The translations under genes and the position numbers were made by a program. Shown piece by piece: positions 44,094 to 53,413 of a DNA stretch of 64,000 nt; position 1 is the first letter of the stretch; every line of letters starts with the position of its first letter. This DNA comes from Anaerolinea thermolimosa. GTDB taxonomy: Bacteria > Chloroflexota > Anaerolineae > Anaerolineales > Anaerolineaceae. The notes under the pieces are model-generated. The model ran no database searches and was not told where the DNA came from. It saw nothing but the letters and a program-made list of their open reading frames with translations. The stretch is taken from the NCBI RefSeq assembly GCF_001050195.2, contig NZ_DF967965.1:2263982-2327981 (forward strand). Direction: 5' to 3'.

Positions 44094-47000
44094 ATGCGCA
44101 TCATTCACCGCCTGCTGATCATGTTGGGAGTGCTGGGGCTACTCTTTCTGGCTGCCTTTTACATCCAGGACAAAAATCAACATACCCAGATCGCCCTTTT
44201 TTACCAGGATCAAAAAGAAAAACTCTCCCGTCTTTTCAGTCAAGTCATTTCACTCGAAAGCAGTGCCCTGGAAGGGTCGGTTTTTAATTTAACCTACTGG
44301 GATGAATTGATCGATTTCACCCGGGGTAAGAACCCTTCCTTTGCCACCCAGGTGCTAGACCATGCCATTGGCACTGGCGGGATCGATTTTTTATGGGTTT
44401 TCGATCAAAACACCCAAAAAGTTTATTTCAACAGCCTTTATGGGCCTTCTCCTTATGTCAACCTCCCGTTCGAACCTGAAGATCTCCCCGATCTTTTCGC
44501 AAACTCGCCTTTCATTCACTTCCATTTTATGCTGCCCGGAGGATTACTCGTAGAGGTCCGCGGGGCCACCCTTCATCCCAGCAACGATTCAGCCCACCAA
44601 ACCCCTGCTCAGGGGTATGTTTTTGCCGGTCAATTATGGGGTGATTCACGTCTGGCCCATTTATCCGAGCTCACCGGCAGTAAGGTAGAGGTTATCGACC
44701 GCACACAACTTCCGCCACAAAGCAATGACCCTTTCGATCCCATCGTGGTAGCCGAACCGCTCCCGTCACTTTCGGGTGAACCGATTGGATTTGTCCAGGG
44801 CACTTTCCAAAACCAGTTTGCTGCCGGCTACCGGCAGGTTCGCCAACGTGATCTTACCTTTTACATTTTGTTCGCCGGCCTGTTTCTCGGTTTACTTGTG
44901 GGGGGATTAACGCTGTGGGTCACTTCACCGCTACGCCTCCTCTCAGCCAGCCTGGAGCGCAATTCACGAGAACCTCTCAAGCCTCTGTTGAACAACCGCA
45001 CTGAATTTGGATACATCGCCCGGCAGATTGACCTCTCGTTCGACCAGCAAGAACTGATGGCCATCGCTCTCCGGCGCCACGAGGCAACCGAGAAAGCCTT
45101 GCGGGAATCAGAAGAGCGTTATCGTATCGTCACTGAATTGATATCGGATGCCGCTTTTGCCCTGCATATCACTCCAGATGGGAAAATTCACCTGGACTGG
45201 GGGATAGAGGGCCTCTCCCGCCTCACCGGCTATCAGGGTGAAGCCTTTTCAGAGCTCGATTCGATCCGCTCCCTGATCCTGCCTGAAGATCTTCCTCAGC
45301 TGGACGCCCGACTGGATCAACTCCGCGCAGGCCAGCCTCTTGCTATTGAACTCCGCATTCTCCATGCCGACGGGCAAATTCGCTGGGTCAGGCTCCATCT
45401 CTATCCTGTACTTGCCCCGTCGAGTAAAACTCTGGAGCACATCTTTGGCGCCGCTCAGGATATTACCGCCAGAAAGAATGCCCAGGCAGCCTACCGCGAA
45501 CTGGTTGAAAACTCACCCCTGGGGCTGGCTATTTTCCAGGAGGGGGTGATCCGGTTTTCCAACACTGCCCTTCAGCAGTTTTCTGGTTATTCTGCAGAAG
45601 AAATCCTTTCCTTCACCCCCTCTCAGGTCATGCAACTCATTCACCCCGGCGACCGGGTAGGGATCGAAGAAGCGATCCAGCGCGCATTTCAATCTACCAA
45701 ACCTCGTCACGCCATGGAGTTACGTATCCGCGCCCGCGATGGCGGCTGGCACTGGTTCGAGGTTATGGCCGCACCCATTGATTATCAGGGCAAACCTGCC
45801 CTGCAAATTGCCTTCAATGACATTTCGGGCCGGAAGAAAGCTGAACATGCGCTCATGCAACAGCAGGAATATGCCTCCGCCATCCTGAACACGGTCGACA
45901 CACTGGTCATGGTGTGCGACCGGCACGGGTTCATTCTCCACATCAACCCTGCCGGGTTACGTATCCTGCACCTCAATGAGCCAGAGGTTCTCGGAAAGTC
46001 CCTCTGGGAGGTTTTCAGCATTCCCATCGATTCGCCGCTGGCCGAGAAGCATTTCAGGGAGTTAATCGAAACCCGGAGCCCCGTACGCAACCTTGATCTG
46101 TGGTTGCGCCATCCCGATGGGAGAGTATGGCTCTCCTGGTCACAAAGTTACCTGCTCGATGATGATGGCGACGTGATGGCTGTGGTGGGAACAGCCAATG
46201 ACATCAACGAACGTAAACTACGTGAACGGCAGCGTGAAGCCATCACCGCCATTGCCTCGGCGGTACGCGCCAGCTCTACCCGCCGTGATGTTGCCAACCT
46301 CACTCTCAAAGCTGTGAATGACTTCATGCAGGTAGAAAGTATCGCCGTGGGCTTCCCCGATCCTCAGGCCCAGTACATTTACCTGGAATATGTGGCTGGC
46401 TCTTTACAGGATCGCCTGTTGAATCAAAAGCTCCCCATGGAAAACAGTATCTCCGGGGAGGTTTTTCGCACAGGCAAACCTTACCTTACCAACAATCTTA
46501 AGGCCGAGCGTGATTTCTACACGAAAGACCTGCTCGGCGCACTCAATGCCGCGGCCTGGGTTCCAATGATGGCCGACGGAAATGTGCTCGGGATCATTCT
46601 GGTCAGCAGCAGCCATCCTATCGATGTCGATGAATTCAACGCCCTTCTGCCCATTGCCGATATGGCCGCAAGTGCCATTCACCGCGCCATGCTGGCTGAA
46701 CAAATGCAACAACGCCTGCAACACCTCACGGCTCTGCGAACCATCAACGTCTCGATCAGTTCCAGTTTTGACCTGCGCGTTACCCTCAACGTGCTGGTTA
46801 ATCAGATTCATACTCAGCTGGGGGTCGATGCGGTTTGTGTCCTGCTCCTGGAGCCCAACACCCGTCTTTTACGCTATGTGGCCGGAACAGGGTTCAGGTC
46901 AAGGGCAGTGGAAGAATTGAGATTCTGGCTCGGAGAAGGGCAGGCCGGGCGGGTGGCCCTGGAACGGCGTGGACAGCAAATTTATGACCCCTCGGGGATT

Positions 47001-47816
47001 CAATCCTATTTCATTAATCGTGAATGGCTGGCGTTGGAAGATTTTGTAGCCTATCACGCGGTTCCTCTCGTAGTCAAAGGAGAAATTAAAGGCGTTCTGG
47101 AAACTTTCCATCGGCCACCCTTTACTCACCAGAGTGACTTCATGCAGTTACTCGAAGCACTTGCTCTCGAAACCGCCATTGCCATCGACAAAGCCGAACT
47201 GCTCGAAATGCTCCAGCGCTCCAACCAGGACCTGATCATCGCATACGATAAAACCATCGAGGGTTGGGCACATGCTCTCGAATTGCGCGATCAGGATACC
47301 GAAGGCCATACCCGCCGGGTAGCTGAATGGACCACCCGCCTGGCGCAGGCCTGCGGAATTACCGGCGCGCAGCTCATGCACATTCGCCGGGGCGCCTTCC
47401 TTCACGATCTGGGAAAAATCGGTGTTCCGGATGAAATCCTCCGGAAGGACGGCTCACTTTCTCCTGAAGAATGGGAAATCATGCGCCAGCATCCGCGGCT
47501 GGCTTACGAAATGCTCTCGTCGATTGAATTCCTTCGCCCGGCGCTGGAAATTCCTTACTGTCATCATGAACACTGGGATGGGAGCGGTTACCCGCGCGGA
47601 CTGGCAGGAGATGAAATTCCTCTATCGGCCCGCATTTTCTCGGTAATTGACGTATGGGATGCCCTGCGTCACGACCGGCCCTACCGCAAGGCCTGGACAG
47701 AAGCTGAAACGGTGGCTTACTTAAAAGAGCAGGCGGGGAAAGTCCTCGATCCTGAGATCGTACGTATCTTTCTGGAGCTACGCGCGCTAATTACCCGCCC
47801 GGCCCCGGAAGGTTAA
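44094..47816 (+). CDS. CHASE4-PAS-GAF-HD-GYP sensor, putative c-di-GMP phosphodiesterase
   Basis: 1240 residues from ATG 44094 (GTG 44058 would add 12). TM1 at 5-25, CHASE4-type periplasmic sensor (ALEGSVFNLTYWDELIDF), TM2 near 255-278, HAMP-like linker, three PAS domains (about 340-720), two GAF domains (about 735-1040) and HD-GYP (about 1050-1230). The HD-GYP motifs are intact: DTEGHTRRVAEW, GAFLHDLGKIGVPDEIL, HHEHWDGSGYPRGL, FSVIDVWDALRHDRPYRKAW. It should hydrolyse c-di-GMP or a related dinucleotide. Its stop interlocks (TTAA) with the convergent small gene. Confidence 0.88.
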   Translation: MRIIHRLLIMLGVLGLLFLAAFYIQDKNQHTQIALFYQDQKEKLSRLFSQVISLESSALEGSVFNLTYWDELIDFTRGKNPSFATQVLDHAIGTGGIDFLWVFDQNTQKVYFNSLYGPSPYVNLPFEPEDLPDLFANSPFIHFHFMLPGGLLVEVRGATLHPSNDSAHQTPAQGYVFAGQLWGDSRLAHLSELTGSKVEVIDRTQLPPQSNDPFDPIVVAEPLPSLSGEPIGFVQGTFQNQFAAGYRQVRQRDLTFYILFAGLFLGLLVGGLTLWVTSPLRLLSASLERNSREPLKPLLNNRTEFGYIARQIDLSFDQQELMAIALRRHEATEKALRESEERYRIVTELISDAAFALHITPDGKIHLDWGIEGLSRLTGYQGEAFSELDSIRSLILPEDLPQLDARLDQLRAGQPLAIELRILHADGQIRWVRLHLYPVLAPSSKTLEHIFGAAQDITARKNAQAAYRELVENSPLGLAIFQEGVIRFSNTALQQFSGYSAEEILSFTPSQVMQLIHPGDRVGIEEAIQRAFQSTKPRHAMELRIRARDGGWHWFEVMAAPIDYQGKPALQIAFNDISGRKKAEHALMQQQEYASAILNTVDTLVMVCDRHGFILHINPAGLRILHLNEPEVLGKSLWEVFSIPIDSPLAEKHFRELIETRSPVRNLDLWLRHPDGRVWLSWSQSYLLDDDGDVMAVVGTANDINERKLRERQREAITAIASAVRASSTRRDVANLTLKAVNDFMQVESIAVGFPDPQAQYIYLEYVAGSLQDRLLNQKLPMENSISGEVFRTGKPYLTNNLKAERDFYTKDLLGALNAAAWVPMMADGNVLGIILVSSSHPIDVDEFNALLPIADMAASAIHRAMLAEQMQQRLQHLTALRTINVSISSSFDLRVTLNVLVNQIHTQLGVDAVCVLLLEPNTRLLRYVAGTGFRSRAVEELRFWLGEGQAGRVALERRGQQIYDPSGIQSYFINREWLALEDFVAYHAVPLVVKGEIKGVLETFHRPPFTHQSDFMQLLEALALETAIAIDKAELLEMLQRSNQDLIIAYDKTIEGWAHALELRDQDTEGHTRRVAEWTTRLAQACGITGAQLMHIRRGAFLHDLGKIGVPDEILRKDGSLSPEEWEIMRQHPRLAYEMLSSIEFLRPALEIPYCHHEHWDGSGYPRGLAGDEIPLSARIFSVIDVWDALRHDRPYRKAWTEAETVAYLKEQAGKVLDPEIVRIFLELRALITRPAPEG

Positions 47817-48043
47817 AGCGGAAGCACCACCTTTTCGAAAGCAATCAGACACAGAGACCCCAGCAGGCAAACCATCATGAAAAGCAACAGGGTGATGATA
47901 AACCGCTGAGCCGGGGTCATTCCCAGAAAGTGCTGCCGGCGTTGCCGGTGTGTGACCACCCCCGAAAGTTCACCCTCCAGGGTTGAAGATTCGGGGGTTT
48001 CCTCGAACGAAGAAGAAGCTTCATTGCGAAGATCATCCAGCAT
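47813..48043 (-). CDS. small C-terminal-anchored membrane protein
   Basis: 76 residues. An acidic/polar N-terminal half is followed by one membrane helix (FIITLLLFMMVCLLGSLCLIAF). No family recognised. GTGAGGTGAC before ATG 48043 is a plausible ribosome-binding site. It lies 19 bases after birA on the same strand, so probably the same transcript. Confidence 0.6.
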   Translation of the reverse strand: MLDDLRNEASSSFEETPESSTLEGELSGVVTHRQRRQHFLGMTPAQRFIITLLLFMMVCLLGSLCLIAFEKVVLPL

Positions 48044-48062
48044 AATGTCACCTCACGTTGTT

Positions 48063-48842
48063 TCAAGTCACTGGCCGCAGGTTGATATCTCCGGCGGCCA
48101 GCTTGATTTCCTCTCCACCGGCCAGCTGTAAACGTAAATTCCCTTCCCCGTCCACCCCAAGTAGCCGCCCCCGCAGAGAAGACTGGCCCGGGGGTTGTAC
48201 TACCACTTCTTCCTCAAGGAATGCCAGACGTTCCTGCCAGGCCTTCATGAAGTGGTCTGACCCCAACTCGTGCCGCCACCGCCTGAAGGCCAGCAAAATT
48301 GCTTCCAGCACCGCCATCCGATCCACCGGGTGGCCAGTGATCTCCTCCACACTGGTCGCCGGATAGATCAACCACTCATCGGGTGGCACTGCAGAGGGTG
48401 CAACATTCACGCCAATCCCAACCACCAGCGCCGTGAGCCGCTCCCCCGTCCAGGACGCCTCCACCAGTATCCCACAAACCTTTCTTCGATTCAACAAGAC
48501 ATCATTCGGCCATTTCACCTGAGGTTGCAGACCCAGGTCTTCCAGCGCACTGGCCACACTCAGCGCACCCAGCGGAGAAAAAAGCTCCAGGCGTTCCTCT
48601 TCCCGGGATCGCGGGCGAAGAACCAGGCTGAATGCCAGCGCCGACCCCTTCCGGGTGATCCAGGAGCGCCCCATGCGCCCCCGTCCACGTGTCTGATAGT
48701 CTGCCACGACCAGCGTCTCATCTGGAGCTCCCGCTTCCGCCAGACGTAGCGCTTCATCGTTGGTAGAAGTGGTCTCCTCTAAAAATACTGCCGGTGGCAA
48801 TCCAAGCTTCTGGGTTAAAGCCTGAATAAGGAGAGCATTCAT
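48063..48842 (-). CDS. birA: biotin--[acetyl-CoA-carboxylase] ligase
   Basis: 259 residues, catalytic domain only, with no N-terminal DNA-binding HTH, so it is not a repressor. The ATP/biotin loop is TRGRGRMGRSW; VKWPNDVLLNRRKVCGILVEA and the C-terminal SH3-like part (SSLRGRLLGVDGEGNLRLQL) are present. It attaches biotin to carboxylase carrier domains. Minus-strand TACAAT (48850-48855) is seven bases before ATG 48842: leaderless or one-base leader. Confidence 0.93.
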   Translation of the reverse strand: MNALLIQALTQKLGLPPAVFLEETTSTNDEALRLAEAGAPDETLVVADYQTRGRGRMGRSWITRKGSALAFSLVLRPRSREEERLELFSPLGALSVASALEDLGLQPQVKWPNDVLLNRRKVCGILVEASWTGERLTALVVGIGVNVAPSAVPPDEWLIYPATSVEEITGHPVDRMAVLEAILLAFRRWRHELGSDHFMKAWQERLAFLEEEVVVQPPGQSSLRGRLLGVDGEGNLRLQLAGGEEIKLAAGDINLRPVT

Positions 48843-48886
48843 ACAATGGATTGTACACGAAATTCCCTCCGTGTTAGAATGCTTCT
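48843..48886. promoter_or_regulatory. second 44-bp divergent leaderless promoter pair
   Basis: Plus strand: TTGTAC (48851-48856), 18 bases, TAGAAT (48875-48880), start predicted at 48887, the A of the P450 ATG. Minus strand: TACAAT (48850-48855), start predicted at 48843, one base before the birA ATG. Each gene's -35 region coincides with the other's -10. TACAAT-GG-ATTGTA (48842-48855) is a small inverted repeat over the birA start. Confidence 0.65.
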
Positions 48887-50227
48887 ATGAGCAAGACATT
48901 CCCTCCTGGCCCTACCTCGCAAGAATTGTTGCGTCGCATTCCGTCGATTCAATCGGATACCCTCACTTTTTTAACCGATATCTCACAACGCTTTGGCAGG
49001 GTGGTCGGTTTCCATATCGCGGGGTTGCCCATCATCGTCATTAACCATCCCGAGGGAATTAAACACGTTCTCCTGGACGAACATCGCCGGTATAGCAAGG
49101 ATACTCTCCAATACAGAGCTCTTTCCACCGTCACCGGTCGGGGGCTTCTCACCAATGATGGTGAGTCCTGGTTACAGCAGCGTCGCCTTGCCCAGCCAGC
49201 GTTCTCCCGGCAAAGGTTGGCTCACCTTGATGATATCGTCATACCGGCTACCGAAGCCATGCTCGAGGGCTGGGAGCCTCTCGCACAATCTGGCCAGCCT
49301 GTAGATATCGATGCAGCCATGATGCACCTTACCCTTCAAATTGTTGGCAAGGCGCTCTTTTCCATCGACCTCAGCCGCGACGCGGTGAACCTCACCCGGG
49401 CCACACTCACCGCGCTGGATACAATCATCTACCGGGCCCGTAATGTGTTTACGCCACCCGCTTTCATTCCCACCCTCCGTAACCTGAAATTCCGCCGCGC
49501 TCTGAAGACCCTTAATCATGCAGTGGCAGAGATGGTCTCCAGCCGTCGAAATGCTGGCCAGCCGGGAGATGACCTTCTCGGAATGTTTTTACGGGCGCGC
49601 GATGAAGACACCGGTGCCTCCATGTCTGACCAGCAGGTACGTGACGAAATTATGACCATGTTAATTGCCGGACACGAAACTGTGGCCAGCGCCCTCACCT
49701 GGACATGGTATCTTCTCTCCCGCCATCCTGAAGAAAGCATCCGGGCGCGGGATGAGATTAACCGGGTTCTTGGAAAGCGGCCGCCAACTGTGAGCGATCT
49801 CGAACACCTGCCCGGTGTGGGAAGGATCTTTTCTGAAGCATTGCGGCTCTATCCCCCGGCCTGGGTCATTTCACGAAAAGCCCTCGAAGAAGATGAAGTA
49901 CTCGGTTTTAACATTCCCAGGAATGCCCTGGTGGTGATCAGCCCGTATGTGGTTCATCGCCAGGCAGAATTCTGGCCCGAACCGGAGCAATTTCACCCCG
50001 AGCGCTTTCTCTCAGGCCCACCCCACCGCTTTGCCTACCTTCCCTTTGGAGCCGGACCCCGCCTTTGCATCGGTTATCAGTTTGCCACTCTCGAAGCTCA
50101 GCTTATCATTACGCGGGTTCTTCAACAATACACCCTGGAATGGGCCCATCCGCAGGCTGTTCGTATGGATGCTCTGGTAACGCTTCGTCCACACGGAGGC
50201 TTGCCCATGCACCTGCGTAAAATCTGA
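48887..50227 (+). CDS. cytochrome P450
   Basis: 446 residues, soluble. I-helix oxygen-binding motif AGHETVASALTW, K-helix ExxR in EALRLYPP, and heme loop FGAGPRLCIGYQFA with the Cys thiolate ligand. Substrate unknown; no ferredoxin or reductase gene is adjacent. It implies access to oxygen, unlike strictly anaerobic Anaerolineae. Leaderless start at ATG 48887. Confidence 0.93.
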   Translation: MSKTFPPGPTSQELLRRIPSIQSDTLTFLTDISQRFGRVVGFHIAGLPIIVINHPEGIKHVLLDEHRRYSKDTLQYRALSTVTGRGLLTNDGESWLQQRRLAQPAFSRQRLAHLDDIVIPATEAMLEGWEPLAQSGQPVDIDAAMMHLTLQIVGKALFSIDLSRDAVNLTRATLTALDTIIYRARNVFTPPAFIPTLRNLKFRRALKTLNHAVAEMVSSRRNAGQPGDDLLGMFLRARDEDTGASMSDQQVRDEIMTMLIAGHETVASALTWTWYLLSRHPEESIRARDEINRVLGKRPPTVSDLEHLPGVGRIFSEALRLYPPAWVISRKALEEDEVLGFNIPRNALVVISPYVVHRQAEFWPEPEQFHPERFLSGPPHRFAYLPFGAGPRLCIGYQFATLEAQLIITRVLQQYTLEWAHPQAVRMDALVTLRPHGGLPMHLRKI

Positions 50228-50331
50228 TCTCAACAGGCAACCTCGCCCGGCTATTTTCTTGATCAATTGTTGACCTGCCGCCTGCAAGCGAGCGGTTATC
50301 ATCACGAATAGAATGAATAAGGAGTGTCTCC

Positions 50332-51387
50332 ATGAACGTTCAATCCCTGACCCAAATTCTGGTTGGGATCACCTGGGTCGCTGTGGTGATCGCCTTTGTC
50401 GTTGTAGTCATGCGTGCCTCACGCAATCAACCCACCCATGGCAGTGGCCGCATCATCGGTGGGCTGATCCTCCTGGCCCTGGTGTTTACAACCATGAGTT
50501 CAGGCCTGGTATTTATTAATCCCGAAGAACGCGGGGTTGTGATTTCAGCCATTGCACCGAAAGGGTATCGCGAACAGGCCCTCGAACCCGGTCTGAAGTT
50601 CATTGTCCCCTTTGCTGAAACGGTGGTACGGTATCCCATCTCCCGCCAAACATACACCATGTCCATTGCCACATCCGAGGGAGCCATCAAAGGGGATGAC
50701 TCCATCGCCGCACGCACCGCTGATGGTCAGGAAATTCTCGTTGATGCCTCAGTGATCTATCAGATCGACCCGGCAAAGGTCGTTCAGGTGCATATTCAAT
50801 GGCAGGACCGTTATATGAATGACCTGGTTCGTCCCCAGGCCCGCGGTATCATCCGCGATGTGGTTTCCCAATTTGGGGTGGAAGAGGTGGTTTCGAGCAA
50901 ACGGGATGAGATGGTGAATGAACTGAATACCCGCATGGCCAAGAAACTGGAAGAAAACGGCTTCATCCTGGTAGACTTTGTCCTCCGGAATATCACCTTT
51001 TCTCCTGAATACGCCGCCTCGGTGGAACAAAAGCAAATCGCCGAACAACAGGCACAGCAGGCGCGTTTCGTAGTGGAAACAAAAAGACAGGAAGCCGAAC
51101 AGGCTCGTCAGATTGCTCAGGGACAGGCCGATGCTGTGGTCATCAAGGCCAAGGCCGATGCCGAGGCACGCATCATCCAGGCTGAAGCTGAGGCCAAATC
51201 TCTGGCACTCATCTCCAACGCATTGAAAGAAAACCCCGACCTGTTAAATTACCAGTACATCAACAAGCTTTCTCCCAACCTGCAAGTCATGCTCCTGCCG
51301 GCCAACAGCCCGTTCCTGTTGCCTTTCCCCGGTCAGATCACCACCCCCACCCCCATTCCTACCCCTGTAACCCAGCCTCAGCCCTGA
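50332..51387 (+). CDS. prohibitin/SPFH family membrane protein
   Basis: 351 residues. N-terminal hydrophobic segments (about 8-25 and 40-60), SPFH domain (about 65-230: NPEERGVVISAIAPKGYREQALEPGLKF, RTADGQEILVDASVIYQID), then a long Ala/Glu/Gln coiled coil (about 240-310) and a Pro/Thr tail. It belongs to the prohibitin-like group that forms large rings in the membrane. AAGGAG precedes ATG 50332. It is a different type from the SPFH pair at 32.6-35.6 kb. A terminator follows. Confidence 0.9.
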   Translation: MNVQSLTQILVGITWVAVVIAFVVVVMRASRNQPTHGSGRIIGGLILLALVFTTMSSGLVFINPEERGVVISAIAPKGYREQALEPGLKFIVPFAETVVRYPISRQTYTMSIATSEGAIKGDDSIAARTADGQEILVDASVIYQIDPAKVVQVHIQWQDRYMNDLVRPQARGIIRDVVSQFGVEEVVSSKRDEMVNELNTRMAKKLEENGFILVDFVLRNITFSPEYAASVEQKQIAEQQAQQARFVVETKRQEAEQARQIAQGQADAVVIKAKADAEARIIQAEAEAKSLALISNALKENPDLLNYQYINKLSPNLQVMLLPANSPFLLPFPGQITTPTPIPTPVTQPQP

Positions 51388-51411
51388 TACCCACTTTCAC
51401 CCGGCTCTGTC

Positions 51412-51447
51412 AGCCTGCGGAAGGCACTCCTCCGCAGGCTATTTTTT
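51412..51447 (+). terminator. terminator after the prohibitin-like gene
   Basis: AGCCTGCGGA (51412-51421) pairs perfectly with TCCGCAGGCT (51431-51440), nine-base loop, followed by ATTTTTT. Confidence 0.92.
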
Positions 51448-51468
51448 CTTCGAGGAAAGAACGAAAGG

Positions 51469-51474
51469 TATAAT
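51469..51474 (+). promoter_or_regulatory. -10 box of selD
   Basis: TATAAT at 51469-51474 in the context GGTATAATAAAG. No good -35 is seen. The ATG of selD follows at 51506, with AGGAAGGAAGG just before it. Confidence 0.5.
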
Positions 51475-51505
51475 AAAGAGCAAACATCCTCAGGAAGGAA
51501 GGACG

Positions 51506-52582
51506 ATGGAGCAGCAAAACCAGGCACCCGCGCCCAACGGGAAGCAAATCCGCCTGACCAGCCTCTCAAGCTGTGCGGGTTGAGCATCGAAACTCAACGC
51601 GGAAACGCTGGCGCACGTGTTGCGCCCCGTTCAATCGATTTTCGCCCCTGATAATTACCCCGATCTTCTGATCGGGCTGGGCGAACCCGACGATGCCGCT
51701 CTCTGGCGCATCGCCGACGATCGTGCGCTGGTACTGACCGTTGACTTTTTCACTCCTGTAGTGGATGATCCCTACGATTATGGAGCTATCGCGGCCGCCA
51801 ACAGCCTTTCGGACGTATACGCCATGGGCGGGAACCCTTTCCTGGCGCTCAATATCGCCGCACTGCCACCCAACCTGCCGGTTGAATTCCTGGGAGACAT
51901 TCTCCGTGGAGGGGCTGAAAAAGCCCGTGAAGCTGGGGTCGTCATCGCGGGAGGGCATACGGTGCAGGATAAAGAGCCCAAGTACGGCCTGGTGGTAGTG
52001 GGTATGGTCAATCCGCAAAAAGCCCTCACAAAAGGCGGCGCCCGTCCCGGTGACCAGCTGGTGCTGACAAAACCTCTGGGTTTTGGAGTGACTACCACCG
52101 CCCTGAAACGCGATATTGCCACTCCCCACGATGTAACCGAAGTAGTCGAATGGATGAAACGCCTTAATCGTTACGCCGCCCATCTGGCCACACAATTGGG
52201 CCTGCGCGGAGGTACCGATATCACCGGATACAGCCTGCTTGGCCATGGCATTGAAATGGCCGAAGCTTCTGGGGTGGGGCTGCGCCTGGATTTTCATCGA
52301 ATCCCCTTTGTTTCTTGCGCCCGGAAATACGCCGAATTGTGGACCTTCCCGGGCGGGGCAAGTGATAATCGTCTGTTCTATGCTTCGCACGTCACCTTCG
52401 ATGCTTCCATTGACGAAGCCGATCAAATGCTTCTGTTCGATCCTCAAACCAGTGGTGGGCTGCTCCTGGCGGTTCCCCCGCACACATTATCTCTCTTCCT
52501 GGAAGAGGCCGCTCGCAAGGGGCAGGCGGTCTGGCCAGTGGGTGAAGTAACCGACCGATCCGGGATCGAAGTCCGTCCTTGA
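51506..52582 (+). CDS. selD: selenide, water dikinase, selenocysteine-containing
   Basis: Makes selenophosphate from selenide and ATP. A normal frame search starts at 51617, but the same frame is open from ATG 51506 except for one TGA (51581-51583). The context SLSSCAG-TGA-ASK is the SelD active-site loop in which Cys or Sec precedes the catalytic Lys, so residue 26 is read as Sec, giving 358 residues. A SECIS-like hairpin follows at 51610-51626. Downstream DFFTPVVDDPYDYGAIAAANSLSDVYAMGG and GGHT are classic SelD. AGGAAGG precedes the ATG. Confidence 0.9.
51610..51626 (+). promoter_or_regulatory. bacterial SECIS-like hairpin in selD
   Basis: GGCGCA-CGTGT-TGCGCC: a perfect 6-bp stem and five-base loop. 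The loop starts 33 bases after the TGA, inside the known window for bacterial SECIS, and has G among its first two bases, as SelB requires. Confidence 0.7.
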
Positions 52583-52610
52583 ATCAAAGCTTCCTCATCA
52601 GGGTGTTCCT

Positions 52611-53372
52611 ATGCAGGCCTATCATGAATCATTTGCTCGAGTTTACAATCTGCGGTGGGGCGGGTGGGCCAAATCCATCGCTCCTCACCTGGAAAAGTTT
52701 TTTTCTGCTTTCTCCGGCATTTCTGAACAACCCACCCTCCTGGATTTGTGTTGTGGAACCGGCCAGCTGGCACTTCACTTCCTCCAGCGGGGATTCCGCG
52801 TCACCGGGATTGATCTTTCGGCGGCGATGTTGCGCTATGCCCGGGAAAACTGCAACGAGTTTCTCGAATCAGGACTCGCACAGTTCATTCACGCAGATGC
52901 CACGGCTTTCACCCTGGAAGAACCAGTTCGGTTTGCCATATCCACCTATGATGCCTTAAACCACCTGGCTGACCTGGAGGCACTCAAAAAATGTCTGCAA
53001 TGTGTGCACCAGGCTTTGATGGATGAAGGAGTGTTCATTTTTGACCTGAATACCCGGCTTGGGCTTCGCCGTTGGGCTACCCTTCGCATTGAAGAAGACC
53101 CCAAACTTACCCTGATGCAAAGCGGTCTGTGGGATGAAGCCGGAGGGAAAGCCTGGGTGCGCATCTGGGGGTTTCTTCGCTCTGAAGACGGGCGTTATGA
53201 TCGGTTTGAAGAGACGGTTTTCAATACCGCCTTTCATCTTGCCGACGTAAGCAGGGTTTTAAGAGAAACCGGCTGGCATCGCTGGCATTTTTCCAGATTG
53301 GATGATCTGACCACCCCGCTGGAGGATCCAGAGCAGGAAGCGCGGGTGTTTGTTGTTGCCTATAAGGATTAA
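52611..53372 (+). CDS. class I SAM-dependent methyltransferase
   Basis: 253 residues. Motif I LLDLCCGTGQLALHFLQRGF, motif II VTGIDLSAAML, and the motif around ISTYDALNHL fit Methyltransf_25-type enzymes. Substrate unknown. It starts 28 bases after selD with AGGGTG upstream, so co-transcription with selD is likely; a role in selenium methylation is possible but unsupported. Confidence 0.85.
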   Translation: MQAYHESFARVYNLRWGGWAKSIAPHLEKFFSAFSGISEQPTLLDLCCGTGQLALHFLQRGFRVTGIDLSAAMLRYARENCNEFLESGLAQFIHADATAFTLEEPVRFAISTYDALNHLADLEALKKCLQCVHQALMDEGVFIFDLNTRLGLRRWATLRIEEDPKLTLMQSGLWDEAGGKAWVRIWGFLRSEDGRYDRFEETVFNTAFHLADVSRVLRETGWHRWHFSRLDDLTTPLEDPEQEARVFVVAYKD

Positions 53373-53413
53373 TCTTCCATTCTTTTCTCCAGGATGAACC
53401 CCTGAACCTCTGC

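Noticed and set aside
51581..51583. TGA as a nonsense mutation making selD a pseudogene or giving a start at 51617
   Set aside because: The codon sits exactly at the catalytic Cys/Sec position, the frame upstream is intact with a ribosome-binding site, and a SECIS-like hairpin follows.
51566..52483. 305-codon antisense frame covering selD
   Set aside because: selD motifs are clear on the plus strand; the antisense frame is a codon-usage shadow.
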